Shown here piece by piece: positions 1 to 12,099 of a stretch of DNA of 64,000 bases. Made by a program: the position numbers and the translations under genes. Source of the DNA: Argentina anserina (Eukaryota > Streptophyta > Magnoliopsida > Rosales > Rosaceae); contig NC_065872.1 in the NCBI RefSeq assembly GCF_933775445.1, positions 3,844,001-3,908,000 on the forward strand. The letters run 5' to 3'. Each line of letters begins with the position of its first letter. The stretch's first letter is position 1. The notes under the pieces were generated by a model. That model searched no databases and had not been told where the DNA came from. It was given only the letters and a program-made list of their open reading frames with translations.

Positions 1-2998
1 TTGGAGGAAGGATCAAGTCCAGGTGGCCTTGCTTTTTCGACACTCTAGCAGTTTTGTTTTTGTTTTGTTTTTGTTTATTACTTGCTTTTGGTGCTTGATA
101 TTTGTGCTGTGGAGTAATGTTGGTGGTGTGTCTGGTTTGGTGCAGAGATTGATGAGTATTATGCGGATGTTCGATATGAGAGGATTGCGATATTGAATGC
201 GCTAGGGGCTTATTACAGCTACCTTGGGAAGATTGAGACGAAGCAGAGAGAAAAGGAGGAGCATTTTATATTGGCGACTCAGTTTTATAATAAAGCGTCG
301 AGAATTGATATTCACGAGCCGTCTACATGGGTTGGGAAAGGTAGGTAAAGATGAGTAATTGTTATGGCCTTTGTTGGCAACTACTGTAGTTCGGCTTGGA
401 CTGTGATTTGCATATCGTGTCATCAGGTATCACGAGACTAGAGTAGTTGATCTATAGAGGCTTAGTGTGGCAAATAAGAGTTTTTAGGGACTGCGCTCAT
501 GTTCTTGTTTCGTTGCTGTTGTGAATTATGGAATCCAAAAGAAATTGTGTCATTTTGGCTTTCGAACTATGCTGGTTAAGGTTCTCTGCACTTTATCACT
601 GTCTTCTGCTCACAGGTCAGCTTTTACTGGCGAAGGGTGAAGTAGATCAAGCATTTAATGCGTTCAAGATTGTATTAGATGGAGACCATGATAATGTCCC
701 TTCCCTTTTGGGCCAGGTGTTTACTTGATCTCTCTACTTAGAAGTAGTATAATTCTTGCCATTTTCCAAGGATCTCAGTTTTTTAACAAATGGAAAAGAA
801 AAGAAAGAATTTTTTTTTTCATCTATTGCTCTTCTCTGTCTACAGTAATCAATATCCATTCTTCTGGCCAATTTTATCTGTTACTTATAAAATGTTTGGA
901 ATTCTTTTAACAATGTGATTTGACTGATTTCCAATGGGTGTCCTGTGTTGTGATGTCCGGCCTTTATATGATCTATCAGTGTGGCAATTGGCTCTCTTAA
1001 AGTCTTTCAAATGGAATATTTGAAGGAGTAGAGGAGAGCAGAAATTTAGTAGTAGGGGGAACTAACAAGATCTGATTAACCAACAGAGAGTGAGGGTGAG
1101 AGACCATATTGGGGTTGTCTATATATCAGTTATGCTGCATTTGCTTTAAACCAGTTGCGTTGGTATTTGCAGGCATGCGTTGAGTTTAATCGCGGGCAAT
1201 ATTCTGATTCATTGGAGCTGTACAAGGTTTGTATGCATCCTACTGACAAAATTATGTCCTTAACCTTAAGATTTGTTCTCTTGCATAGAAAATTTTCTTT
1301 AGTTAGATAGTTTGTGTTTAACTGATTAAGTTCCATACAGAGAGCCCTGCAAGTGAATCCCAATTGTCCTGCGGCTGTGAGAATTGGCATCGGTCTCTGT
1401 CGTTACAAAATGGGTCAATTCGAAAAAGCTTGGCAGGCATTTCATCGGGTTTTAGAGGCAAGTGATAGCTCAATTTATTAATCTGCAATTTCTCCTGCCA
1501 TGGTTCTTTTAACTTCATGAACTTATTATACTTGCAGTTAGATCCAGAAAACGTTGAGGCTCTTGTTGCTCTTGCAATTTTGGATTTGCATACCAATGCA
1601 GGTACCAACTATGTTATTTGGTTTGATTATTTTTATTGTATGTCCATACTTCTGTCCCTCGGGAAGTCTAATATCTGGGCTGTATTATTTGATAGCTGCT
1701 GGAATAAGGAAAGGAATGGAAAAAATGCAGAGAGCTTTTGAGCTATATCCTTATTGTGCAATGGCCTTAAACTATTTGGCAAACCATTTTTTCTACACTG
1801 GTCAGCACTTTTTGGTTGAGCAATTAACTGAGACTGCACTTGCTGTCACCAACCATGGACCAACAAAGTCGCATTCCTACTACAATTTAGCACGATCTTA
1901 CCACAGCAAGGTAAAAAGATGCTTCTTTTTGGATCACAAGGTCATGCTAACGTAGGGTTCCTCACAATGTCTCTTGTGTTGGTAATAATATTTAGAGCAG
2001 AGGAAACTTAATTTCTTTAGATCAAGAGGGGCTCCAGTGTAGGTGGAAAATGCGATTTACATCTTATGCATAGCACTACATGTTACTTAGTTTTATTCTG
2101 GTGGTTAAATAGATAGGTTGGCCTTGTCATGAACTTAGCACAGCTGGCAGTGTAACACTTTCAAACTCGTGTAGATGATCGTTAGCAAGTTTCCTAGCCT
2201 CATTTTGACTTGATTAAAACGTTCTAGTCACCTCTAAGCAGCACTTTCAGTCCTTCATGTTTCACCTATGACCTATGACCTATGACTCTTTTGGATTACT
2301 AATGGTAACAACGTTTGATTGCACTGTGCTACAGGGGGACTATGACAAAGCAGGAGTGTACTACATGGCATCTGTCAAGGAAATCAGCAAACCCCAAGAA
2401 TTCATATTTCCTTATTATGGTCAGTCATAAACAATCTTTATTGAATGTCGTACCAGTCATATAACATGGTTTACATTTACGTTTGTGAATAACGGTGGGC
2501 TCTCGGTGTCAGGTTTAGGACAAGTACAACTGAAGATGGGAGATCTTAAAAGCTCACTATCTAACTTTGAAAAGGTTTTGGAGATTTATCCAGATAATTG
2601 CGAGACTCTGAAAGTGAGTTGGAGTCAAAGTATGCTGGTCTATATGATCTTCTTTTGGTTTATGGTTCACAGCTAATAGTTTCTTTCCTATAGGTTCTTG
2701 GTCACATCTATATCCAGCTTGGGCAGACAGGGAAGGCGTTGGAATTTATGAGGAAGGCTACAAAAATTGACCCAAATGATGCCCAGGTAATGCCATTTAT
2801 AACGTTTATATTGGAGTTGTCCAGTAGAGTGCTCCATTGAATCCTCGTGTTCTTATTTTCTACCTTGTATCTGACCATAATGCAGGCATTTCTTGATCTG
2901 GGAGAATTATTGATTTCATCCGATGCTGGAGCAGCTCAGGACTGCCTAAAAACTGTAAGAATTTCTTCTTTGCGAAAGTTGTCTTCCTTATATTGAAG

Positions 2999-3039
<41 letters not shown>

Positions 3040-3724
3040 GTTGTATTCTATAGGCACGTAATCTTTTGAAGAAGGAAGGTCAGGAGGTACCAATCGATGT
3101 TCTTAATAATCTTGGAGTTCTTCATTTTGAAAAGGGAGACTTTGAGGTTTGTGGATTTATTGTGTCATTCCTGGAATCTTACTGCAATTTCCATCTGAAG
3201 CAAACATAGATTGACTAGTCTGTATGTTTTTCTATTGTCAGCTTGCTCAACAAACTTTCAGGGAGGCACTAGGTGATGGAATATGGGTGGCCTTCATCGA
3301 TGGTAAAGAAAAAGCTCCATCAATTGATGCTGATGCATCTATATTTCAATACAAGGACATGCACATATTCCATCAACTTGAGAAGGAAGGTCACTTAGTC
3401 GAATTACCTTGGAATAAAGTCACAGCACTGTTTAACCTTGCCAGACTACTAGAACAATTACATAACACTGAAACGGCAGTCATATTTTACCGTTTGATTT
3501 TGTTCAAGGTATGTTTGTATATGTGAAAGTACATGAATTGTATTGTCCTATTGCCTCTTATTTAAGTCTTCTGAGTCCAATGTTTGTATCTTTTTTTTTT
3601 TTGGTCTAACGTATGTTCTTTTCTGCAGTACCCAGACTATGTGGATGCTTATCTGAGGCTTGCTGCCCTTGCAAAGGCTCGAAATAGTTTTCAAGTTAGC
3701 ATTGAACTGGTATGCCCATAACTA

Positions 3725-3790
<66 letters not shown>

Positions 3791-6602
3791 CTGACCTACT
3801 CCTTTCTATAGGTTAATGATGCACTGAAGGTGAATAACAAGTCCCCAAATGCGTTGTTAATGCTTGGTGACTTGGAATTAAAAAATGATGACTGGGTTAA
3901 GGCAAAAGAGACCTTTCGGGCAGCTAGTGAAGCAACTGAGGGAAAGGATTCCTTTGCCACTCTTTCTCTGGTGTGTACCACTATATTGGGCATGGTTCTC
4001 CCACTACTTTTCTGTAGTTGAAATAATACTTAAGTGATTGCTTGAGTATTTTGAAAAGAAAAAAAAGTTATATATATATAATTATATATATATATATATC
4101 TCCAGAAACTTTCTTATTCTGTTACTGTGTTTTCCCTGATGTTACTTGTAATTTCTGTCTTATATGCTTGCTTGTTCCTGTATAGGGAAACTGGAACTAT
4201 TTTGCAGCAATTCGCAATGAGAAAAGAAATCCCAAGTTGGAAGCTACGCATCTGGAAAAATCGAAAGAACTCTACACTAAAGTACGTTGGTTCATTACCT
4301 TTTTCTTCTTTTACTGGGGTTTTAGAGCCATTAACTTGGTGTCTAATGCCTATGGGCTTCAAGACGGAATGCACATGTACATACAAGATAATTTCTTCAT
4401 TTTATTTTGTTTGTCAAGATAGTTGTGATCAATATAACGTCTATATTTCCACAATTCGATACACTTGTATCAGTCATGTACTTCTACTGTTTCTTTCATC
4501 AATTGGGTAACATGCAACACAAATTGTTTAGTGTTTTTATGATACTTTTTATGTTCTTATAGGTCCTGGCCCAACATTCTGCCAATTTATATGCTGCCAA
4601 TGGTGCTGGAGTGGTATTTGCAGAGAAGGGTCACTTTGATGTTTCAAAAGACATTTTTACTCAGGTATGTTATATAGGAAGCAATCAGAAATGTGCTACT
4701 CCATCACTGGTAGATGCAAATTTTAAAATTTAAGATTTGCTGCTGTTTGCCTGTGATTGTAGGTTCAAGAAGCTGCCAGTGGGAACATTTTTGTTCAGAT
4801 GCCTGATGTATGGATAAATTTGGCACATGTTTATTTCGCTCAAGGCAATTTTCCGTTGGCTGTGAAAATGGTAAATTCATCTCATCTCATTTCTCTGTCT
4901 ATTCTATTAACTGGCTTCAAAATTATTAAAGTTATCTTGGAAATGTATGCATTTGCTGATGACTAGTAACTTTGCAGTATCAAAACTGTTTGAGGAAGTT
5001 CTTTAACAACACAGACTCTCAGATCCTACTGTATATCGCTCGTACACAATATGAAGCGGAACAGTGGCAAGACTGCAAGAGAACTTTAATGAGAGCCATT
5101 CATTTGGCACCTTCAAACTACACATTGAGATTTGATGCAGGGGTTGTGATGCAGAAGTTCTCAGCTTCAACCTTACAAAAGACAAAGAAATCTGTGGATG
5201 AGGTCGACAAGAACTTCTCATCTACATCATTGTTTCCATTTATTTGGGTTTTTATTACTTCTCATCTACATCATTGTTTCCATTTATTTGGGTTTTTATT
5301 ACTTCTCATGCATAACATTATATATATGTCCATGTTTAGGTCCGCTCAACAGTTGCAGAGCTTGAAAATGCTGTTCGCTTATTTAAGCAACTGTCTGCTG
5401 GTTCCAGCCTTCATTTTCATGGTTTTGATGAGAAAAAGATTGACACTCATGTTCAGTACTGCAGCCAAGTGCTTGACGCTGCAAGAGTTCATTTAACAGC
5501 AGCTGAGGATGAAGAGCGTAAAATCCGGCAGAAACTGGAAGTTGCTCGTCAGTTACAAATTGCTGAAGAAGCCCGTCGTAAGGCTGATGAACAGAGGAAG
5601 TTCCAGGTTTGATATTCAGAAGTTGCCTCATCCTGTGTACAATTATGGTAATGGCTACATATCATTAGCTTTTCCCCTTAGTTGTTACTTATGTGCAACA
5701 GTTAGAGAGGAGACTGCAAGAGGACGAACTAAAGCGAGTTAGACAACAGGACGAGCATTTTGAGCGCGTAAAGGTAAAGATTGATGTCTGAGTTGTTTTG
5801 TACATTTTTATTGCTACCCCCTATAATTAGAGTGTGATAGTCCCTTCACTCCATGTGAGACATGCTCGACTCAGGCCACTGAGTTATGGCTTGGCTTGTA
5901 TATTTAATATCCCTTTAACTATGTATAAGAAGATGGATCCAGGTGGATACAGGACATTGATAGCTTTTATTTATTCATGAAATATATCAAGTTTCTAAGG
6001 TTTTTCAATATTTTGGCATCTTCAGGAGCAATGGAAGAGTGGTACATCTGGTTCTAAGCGAAGGCCTTCAGATATGGATGATGAGGAGGGTGGCCATAGT
6101 GAAAAGAGAAGGAGAAAAGGTGGAAAGAAGAGAAAGAAGGACAAGTACTCAAGGACGCGTTATGAAACGGAGGAAGCAGAAGCTGAGCAGTTGGACTATC
6201 AGGAAGCACCGGAGGATGAAGATGGTAACACACACTACAGGGAGTCTGCAGGTCATATGAATGAGCAGGATGATGAAGAGAATGCTCAGAATCCTCTTGA
6301 AGCAGCTTTTGGCATTGAAGATTCTGATGTTGAGGACGAGGTAAAAGCACTGATATCTTGGGTAGCAATCCAAGGAACTAATGTCATTTTATGTCACTTC
6401 CTGCTGGCACTAACTCATTTCATCTTTTATGTTCTAGGCTGCGCCTGCAGGTCGACGGAGGCGGGCATGGTCAGAATCCGATGATGATGAGGAGCAACAA
6501 GAGAGGCAGCCGGAGTCCAGTCCTAGAAGAGAAAATTCTGCAGATGCTCAGAGTGATGGAGAACGTGATAAGCCAAATGGGGATCTTGATGATGAGGAAT
6601 AA
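1..6602 (+). CDS. CTR9: CTR9 / VIP6 (ELF8) Paf1-complex TPR subunit, 3' part of the gene
   Basis: Scaffold subunit of the nuclear Paf1 complex, which travels with RNA polymerase II and promotes H2B ubiquitination and H3K4/K36 methylation; the Arabidopsis homologue is needed for FLC expression. Twenty-three exons are visible: 1-22, 146-340, 616-716, 1173-1226, 1341-1457, 1538-1601, 1696-1910, 2335-2419, 2513-2613, 2694-2786, 2886-2954, 3054-3146, 3242-3508, 3629-3709, 3812-3970, 4186-4281, 4563-4664, 4763-4870, 4978-5202, 5340-5606, 5702-5773, 6026-6340, 6438-6602. They give 1021 codons in one open frame; about 60-70 N-terminal residues lie left of the window. Tandem TPR repeats fill most of it (for example ALNYLANHFFYTGQHFLVEQ), followed by a charged coiled coil (EEARRKADEQRKFQ), a lysine-rich stretch (KRRRKGGKKRKKDK) and an acidic tail ending DLDDEE. 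The intron after 1457 starts with GC. Identification is very sure; individual borders are by eye. Confidence 0.95.
3001..3036. repeat. (TC)n microsatellite in a CTR9 intron
   Basis: Eighteen uninterrupted TC units lie between the exons ending 2954 and starting 3054. They make a long pyrimidine tract upstream of the acceptor at 3053. Confidence 0.95.
3725..3785. repeat. Compound (CT)n(AT)n microsatellite in a CTR9 intron
   Basis: A CT run changes directly into an AT run of about 17 units between exons 3629-3709 and 3812-3970. A second AT-rich tract lies at about 4069-4100 in the next intron. Confidence 0.95.
5214..5308. repeat. 44-bp direct tandem duplication inside a CTR9 intron
   Basis: Copy 1 spans 5214-5257, copy 2 5258-5301, and a third copy starts for seven bases. 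I saw no mismatch between the copies. The first copy begins only 11 bases after the 5' splice site, so the duplication lengthens the intron without touching the donor. Confidence 0.9.
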
Positions 6603-8381
6603 TCTCTACCATCTTGAGTATGCTAGATAAAGGAGTAAATATGTGCAATTTTTAACAATTTTTTCTTTAAAAGCAGAGGGCCTGGGGCAGTAGCCGAGGA
6701 TATAACTACATTATTTTTAGTTGTTTGTGGCCCATGTTTTCGTACTAGTAAAACTCAATAATAGAAACTTAATTCCTTATTAATTTTGCATGGCTCTCTT
6801 CTATGCGTCTTTGGATTCGAGTTCATCCTGAACTGGAAAAGCTGCACTATGTACATATTTTGCCAGTCCGATGTGATTTGTTTCGATTGCTAATGAGCGC
6901 AAGGGCGTGATTACCTGTTGTTGATACAGAAGCCTAGACATTGGTCTACTTTACTGACGAATTTGTTACTAATCTCTTCTAGGAGACACCTACTTCGAAC
7001 AATGCTAGGTGAACCATCTTCCACTAGTCTTGCAAAAGTAAGATGAGAAGCTACCTTTGCCAACAATCTCATGGGAAGGGTGCTGAAGATAGATACTTGA
7101 CTCGTGCAACAAAATCTGCAAAAGTTGCTCTCGTACCATCATCTTTTTGGGCCAACTCAACCACAGACGCACTCACTAGTTACCACCCCACAGAAGCTCG
7201 AGAACCATTTCATTCTAACTGTGATGTTTCTGCAAAAGCTTCACTGCTTATGCTTAGCTTGGCTACCAAATCTGCACGATTATACAGCTTTCACACACAT
7301 ACAGTATTTTTCGTGGGGAGTGATCATTACTGTTTTACCAAAATTCCTTAGAGAAGTGATACTTTTTGTGGCTTATACAATCTCATCATTTGAGTAGAAG
7401 CAGAGGAAGTCAGGGAGAGAAAGGGTGGCACCATTACAAAGGACCACAATATGATCGTTGGAGCTGCGAAATTCAATTGTTTTAAACTTTTAATACAACA
7501 TGAATTATATGCAAAGCTTTGGATCCAACATAAATCTATTCAAGATATTTGGCAAGTACAATATGTTGTTTAAGCAAGTTTGAAGCAGTAGGATAGCAGA
7601 ACATCAGGGTTCTGATATCTGAAATGAGCAAAGACACTTCTATTAAACAGTCACATGCATTTTGCTGTTACATTTCAGAATACAAATTTGAAATCAGAGG
7701 ACTCAAGGGAGGTGAGAAAGGAGAAAAGGAAGAGTCATATCACTCATATCAGTCATATGAGATTTGTGAGGTGTCCTTTTCTCAGTATAGTAGGTGGTGG
7801 ATATATTTAAAAGGTTATCAATGCTTGCCTTTGTTTTGTAGATTTGCAAGCACATTGGTATGCTATTTGCCAACAGAACCTGGGTGATTGCAGATTCAGT
7901 ACTGACATATTAGCCAATGTTGGGGTCCATTTGGGTCCAACCACTTCAATTATGACTTCAAGCAAACAAAACATCAATATGGTATTCTAATATATAACAC
8001 AGAGTTTGCCTGACTCATTTGGAACCACCATATGAATTGGCAAAGAGAGGGTTGGATATTTAAACTAAGATGGCCAGTGACATACAAAGGATCCTTCATC
8101 TCAAAACACATAATTATGATAATAATGATAACCCAATTCAGACTAATTATTAAATGAAAAAGGAAAAAAAATAGAACTCCTCCCTACTCCAATAATTAGA
8201 CATTACACAAAAAAGAGTTGACACCAAGTACAGGTTTTGGCCCTTTGATTCAGAAACCCAGTACAGGAAACTGCTCAGTCTTCTGCAAAACAAAACAAAA
8301 TGAACTCATTATTACACAACAATCACATCTTGGTCTCCAAAACCAATACAGAGCAGTTTAACCCACAAAGGTTAAAAATAA
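6603..8381. other. Convergent intergenic region between CTR9 and GRF
   Basis: This holds the CTR9 3' UTR (AATAA-like signals near 6755) and, at the right, the GRF 3' UTR. Short open frames at 7043-7397 and 7624-7887 have no recognisable protein similarity or splice context, and I do not call them. I see no repeat or RNA gene. Confidence 0.6.
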
Positions 8382-9677
8382 TTACCATGATGATTTTCTG
8401 GAACTAAAGAGTGGGAAGTCATGAGCAGAGTTTGGAATAGAGATTGAGAGTCTGGTGGTGGAAACTGATCCACTGTTTGAAGATTTATTATTAGCATCCA
8501 GATCAAGCCATGAGGATTCTCTTTCTTTGGGAGGTCCTTCGTCAAAGAAGCGATGAATGGTTCTTTGGGTTTCTTCTCCTCTTCTCTCTATTTTGGAGTC
8601 ACTGCAGTTCTGAAGCTGCAAATGAGGGTAGTGCTCTGTTTGTAAAGCAGAGCAGGTCCTCTGTTTTGCAGAGGAGTTAGCACAACTCATTGTGAGCTGC
8701 CAATTGGATTCATTTTGATGGTGATCCAACGATGAAGAAGAGCCAGAGAAGCCTCTAACACTCCCTGAAGGCTCTGAGAAGAATGCATGTTCATCCACCT
8801 CTTCTTTCACCCCATAACCAAACCTGTTTGATCTTCAAGAGAACAGAATCACAATCGTCAACATGTATCTGGTAAATTCAAGTTCCAAACAAAAAAAAAG
8901 ACCATAACTTTCACATTTTCCAGACAGATTAATCACCTGTATTCTAAGTTAGGATGCAGGGGATTGTTGTAAGAAGCAGAGTCCAGAAACAAGGAGGTGC
9001 TTCTTTCTTGCTGTGACAAACCAATGTTTGGCCTTGAATAGAGGAAAGGATGATCATCAAGGTTAGAACTATTACTGTTGTAGCTACCCTCATTGGGTGA
9101 GAGTGAAGATAGTGAACGGAAGGGTGAGCTTAGTGAATTGGAAGATGGGTTGAAAATCTTGGTGATTGGTGATGTGGTCGAGTTAGAGTTAAAGTTTGAA
9201 CTTGCGGATGTTGGTTTGAAAACTTCCACAGGCTTTCTTGAACGGTTTTTGCCTCTATGCATGTGCCTCTCACAGTACTTGGAATCAACAAATGCTTCTT
9301 TTGAGCACCTCCATTTCTTCCCATCAGTTCTTCTGCACCTTCCTGGTTCTGGGTCTATCTTCCTCCCCAGTCCCATCTGAAAACAGTTCCACCCAACTGC
9401 AAGAAAACCCCAAAAACCCTCTTAAAACATTGAAAAAGCTTCAATCTTTATTCTTTACAGAACAGAGAAATAGAGATAACTCACTGTGAGGAGAGAAGAG
9501 CTTGGAAGAGAGAGGAGGAGAGTCCAGGCAGCTTCTTTTAATGGAGAAGAGGAGATCAGGAGGAATGGGTATGCCAGAAACCATGTACTTGTAAATCAGG
9601 GCTTGGTGCTCAAGCTCCTGCCATTGCGATGGAGTAAAAGGAAACCTCATGCCTCTCCCACCGCTACTACTCATCAT
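8382..9677 (-). CDS. Growth-regulating factor (GRF5/6-like) transcription factor
   Basis: Plant transcription factor that, with GIF co-activators, promotes cell proliferation in leaves. Coding exons on the minus strand are 9485-9677, 8937-9396 and 8382-8832, giving 367 residues. The QLQ domain (about residues 11-48, [19 protein letters not shown]) binds GIF. The WRC domain has its C3H zinc ligands at C85, C95, C106 and H109, then a basic stretch ending KNRSRKPVE. The C-terminal half is serine/asparagine-rich and carries an FFD motif ([20 protein letters not shown]). The start is the first of two adjacent ATGs, leading MMSSSGGRG as in GRF5-type proteins. Exon 3 could instead begin at 8823, dropping three residues (SNR) in frame. 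The TGG before the stop could be part of a donor, but a spliced form would stop at the same place. The class (GRF5/6) is inferred from overall resemblance only. Confidence 0.93.
9224..9245 (-). promoter_or_regulatory. miR396 target site in GRF exon 2
   Basis: The mRNA encodes RSRKPVE at the end of the WRC domain, the standard place for miR396 pairing. The plus strand here reads almost as mature miR396, with one extra G that makes the usual GRF bulge. Post-transcriptional repression by miR396 is expected from the family and is not shown by this sequence alone. Confidence 0.9.
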
Positions 9678-11144
9678 TAAAACCCCAAAAAATGAGAAAA
9701 ACTAACTTCCTCAAAACGAAAATGCAAGGGAAACCCCAGAACTTGGTTCAGAGGAAAATGGAGAAGCAGAGGAGCCAGAGAGGAGGAGGGTGTGCATGAT
9801 TTAATAGAGCCAGAATATAGATGGTAGAGTAGAGTAGAGTAGAGTAGGTATATTTATTTCAGGGATAATTTAGCTTCAGAATCTTCTGTATATGGATAAA
9901 ACTAATGGTTCTGAATTTACAGTGCTTAGCTCAACAGCTCTGCCACCTTCCCTCTCCTCCTCTCTCTCTCTCTCTGGTTTCTTTCTCTCTCTTCTTTCTC
10001 TGCATGCACCTCTGTTACTTCTGAGCTGCTGGCAGCTCTTGTCTCTCTGACACTCTACGGAAACCCATATACTAAAGAAAAGAGTGGAAAAAGTGAGTTA
10101 AAAATGAATAAAGGAGAAGTCTTTAGCACAGTTTTTACTATTAAAAATTTCTTTTGGGGTTTCTGAGGACTATGCAGAGCCGAGTGTCTGAAACCCAGAT
10201 GATTTGTACGGTTTTAACTACTGCTGTCACACTACTAACTTACTTTTTCCTTCCTCTGTTCCTTTACCTCTGAGAAACACAGACCCACCTTCTTCTGAAA
10301 TTTAGAAAATTCATTGATTCAGAGCAGCAGGAGGACTTTGAACCAGAAATCCACTTATTACTTTGCACCCTCCTCTCTGTTTTTTTTTTTTTACTTTATA
10401 ATTTTGTTTTGTTTGAAATGCTCAGCTTCACATTAGTAATGTTGGTAATGCTTTGTCTTCTTTCTCAGACACCATGACATAGAGCAACTATGACCCTTCT
10501 TGTTCATGTGAACTGTAAAAGCAGTAAGTTTTTCATGGAAATAACCATTGTCCTTTTGAAAGTGAGGAAATTGTTCACCTCTTATAAATGCGTTTCCATG
10601 ATCTGTGGCAGGCCCATGATCTAAGTGCATGCATGGCAGGTCATTGAATGCAGATAGAGTCTAAATCTGCAGAGTTTAATGTCTTAGGAGTTGGGTGGAA
10701 CATTTCAAATTCAACAATATAGTCATTTCTTGCAACCTGTTCCTGAAACATGTCCCTGGTACATTTCATGTCTTTAGGTCCATATTAGATCGAGTTTCAT
10801 TCGAAGTTAAACATTTATCGTGAGAACTTGGAATATATAATGCTACGGAACATGATAGAATTATCGCAGCTTGTAATCTCTATAACAGATTGACCAAGAT
10901 ATATAGCAGTGAAGGTTATGGAACAGAAAAACGCCATCTTTGAATTGACTAATAATAAGCCCGACATGTTTGACCCCATGAGGAGAGTAAAAAAACCCAC
11001 CCCCAGTTTTTGCAGTGAAGTAAAACAAATGAGATAACTAGGAGTAAATGAGGTAGGGCTTTGAAGTAAAACAAAGGAAGGCACAAGTATTTAAGAGGGT
11101 TCCTGCAGTTTGGTTGCATTTACTCTCTCTCTGAAAACTATTCT

Positions 11145-11193
<49 letters not shown>

Positions 11194-12099
11194 ACATCTA
11201 ATCTGGCAGGTCTGGCACGCACACATGCAAGTGATGCAACTCACCTTTTCTTTTTGTACCAGTGAACCCACCTGAGCCAAAGCATGCCTTCAAATACCCC
11301 TACCCACTGAACCACTGGTTGGCAGACCAAACTGAACTTTTCTCACTTCATTTCAAAGTAACACAGACATTAATGTTGTTAAGGTTCTAATCTAATACAC
11401 CAATTATGAAATCGGTTCGAATATACAGGTAAATTAGTTCTTAACTTAACTTCACCAATTTGGCCATGGAAAGAAGTCGAATATAAGGCACCGTAAACTG
11501 TGACATAATTAACCAAGAAAAAAAACTGACATATAAGTCATAAGATTCATTTTCCTTAAAAGATCAACTAACACTAGGATAGTGATGTATTCGGTTAGTC
11601 TAATAACCCTAGTACTCTGCAGAAGTGATAAAAGGGTGAAAGCACATGATAATGGCATAACTGCAGTCTTCGACTAATAACCCAGGTAACCGATTCTATA
11701 CACCTTCCCTGATTCACATTTTTGGCACAAGACGTTTCTCAGAGTTCAAATATCACCAATAAACTACAAGTGCTTTAAAATCTTATCTTGGAAGCCTGAA
11801 TTCAATTTGTAATAGAAGGAAAATCTAAGGCAGCTTTGGTAAATAAGATACAAAACTAATATTATTTACAGTATGAGCAGGATCCTAGACTTCTATCATG
11901 GATCTAAATTCTGCATAACATATGCTAAAATACAATCATGATACGGAAGGCTAGAAAAAAGCAACCTTCATTTGCAGAAGAGAATCACCGTCTGAAGAAA
12001 CAAGATTCAGCTCAATACTCACGCAATTATACATTACTGAACTTACGTTCAGGTTACAGGGTGAAAATATATCTCGAGCTTTCATTGCAGGGCAGTGCA
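9678..12099. other. Upstream region of GRF and 3' flank of the DENN gene
   Basis: Next to GRF lies a purine/pyrimidine-rich leader with a short (GAGTA)n run near 9829-9848 and a CT-rich stretch at about 9957-10010. Further on there is a long (CT)n microsatellite. The rest is AT-rich with no supported gene. Confidence 0.6.
11149..11190. repeat. (CT)n microsatellite
   Basis: Twenty-one CT units lie in intergenic DNA between GRF and the DENN-domain gene. Confidence 0.95.

Noticed and set aside
7043..7887. Small genes downstream of CTR9
   Set aside because: The frames overlap each other, lack family resemblance and plausible splice sites, and sit in 3' flanking DNA.
9224..9245. Plus-strand sequence resembling mature miR396, as if a MIR396 gene
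   Set aside because: No partner arm to form a precursor hairpin was seen nearby, and the position over RSRKPVE in the GRF explains it as the target site.
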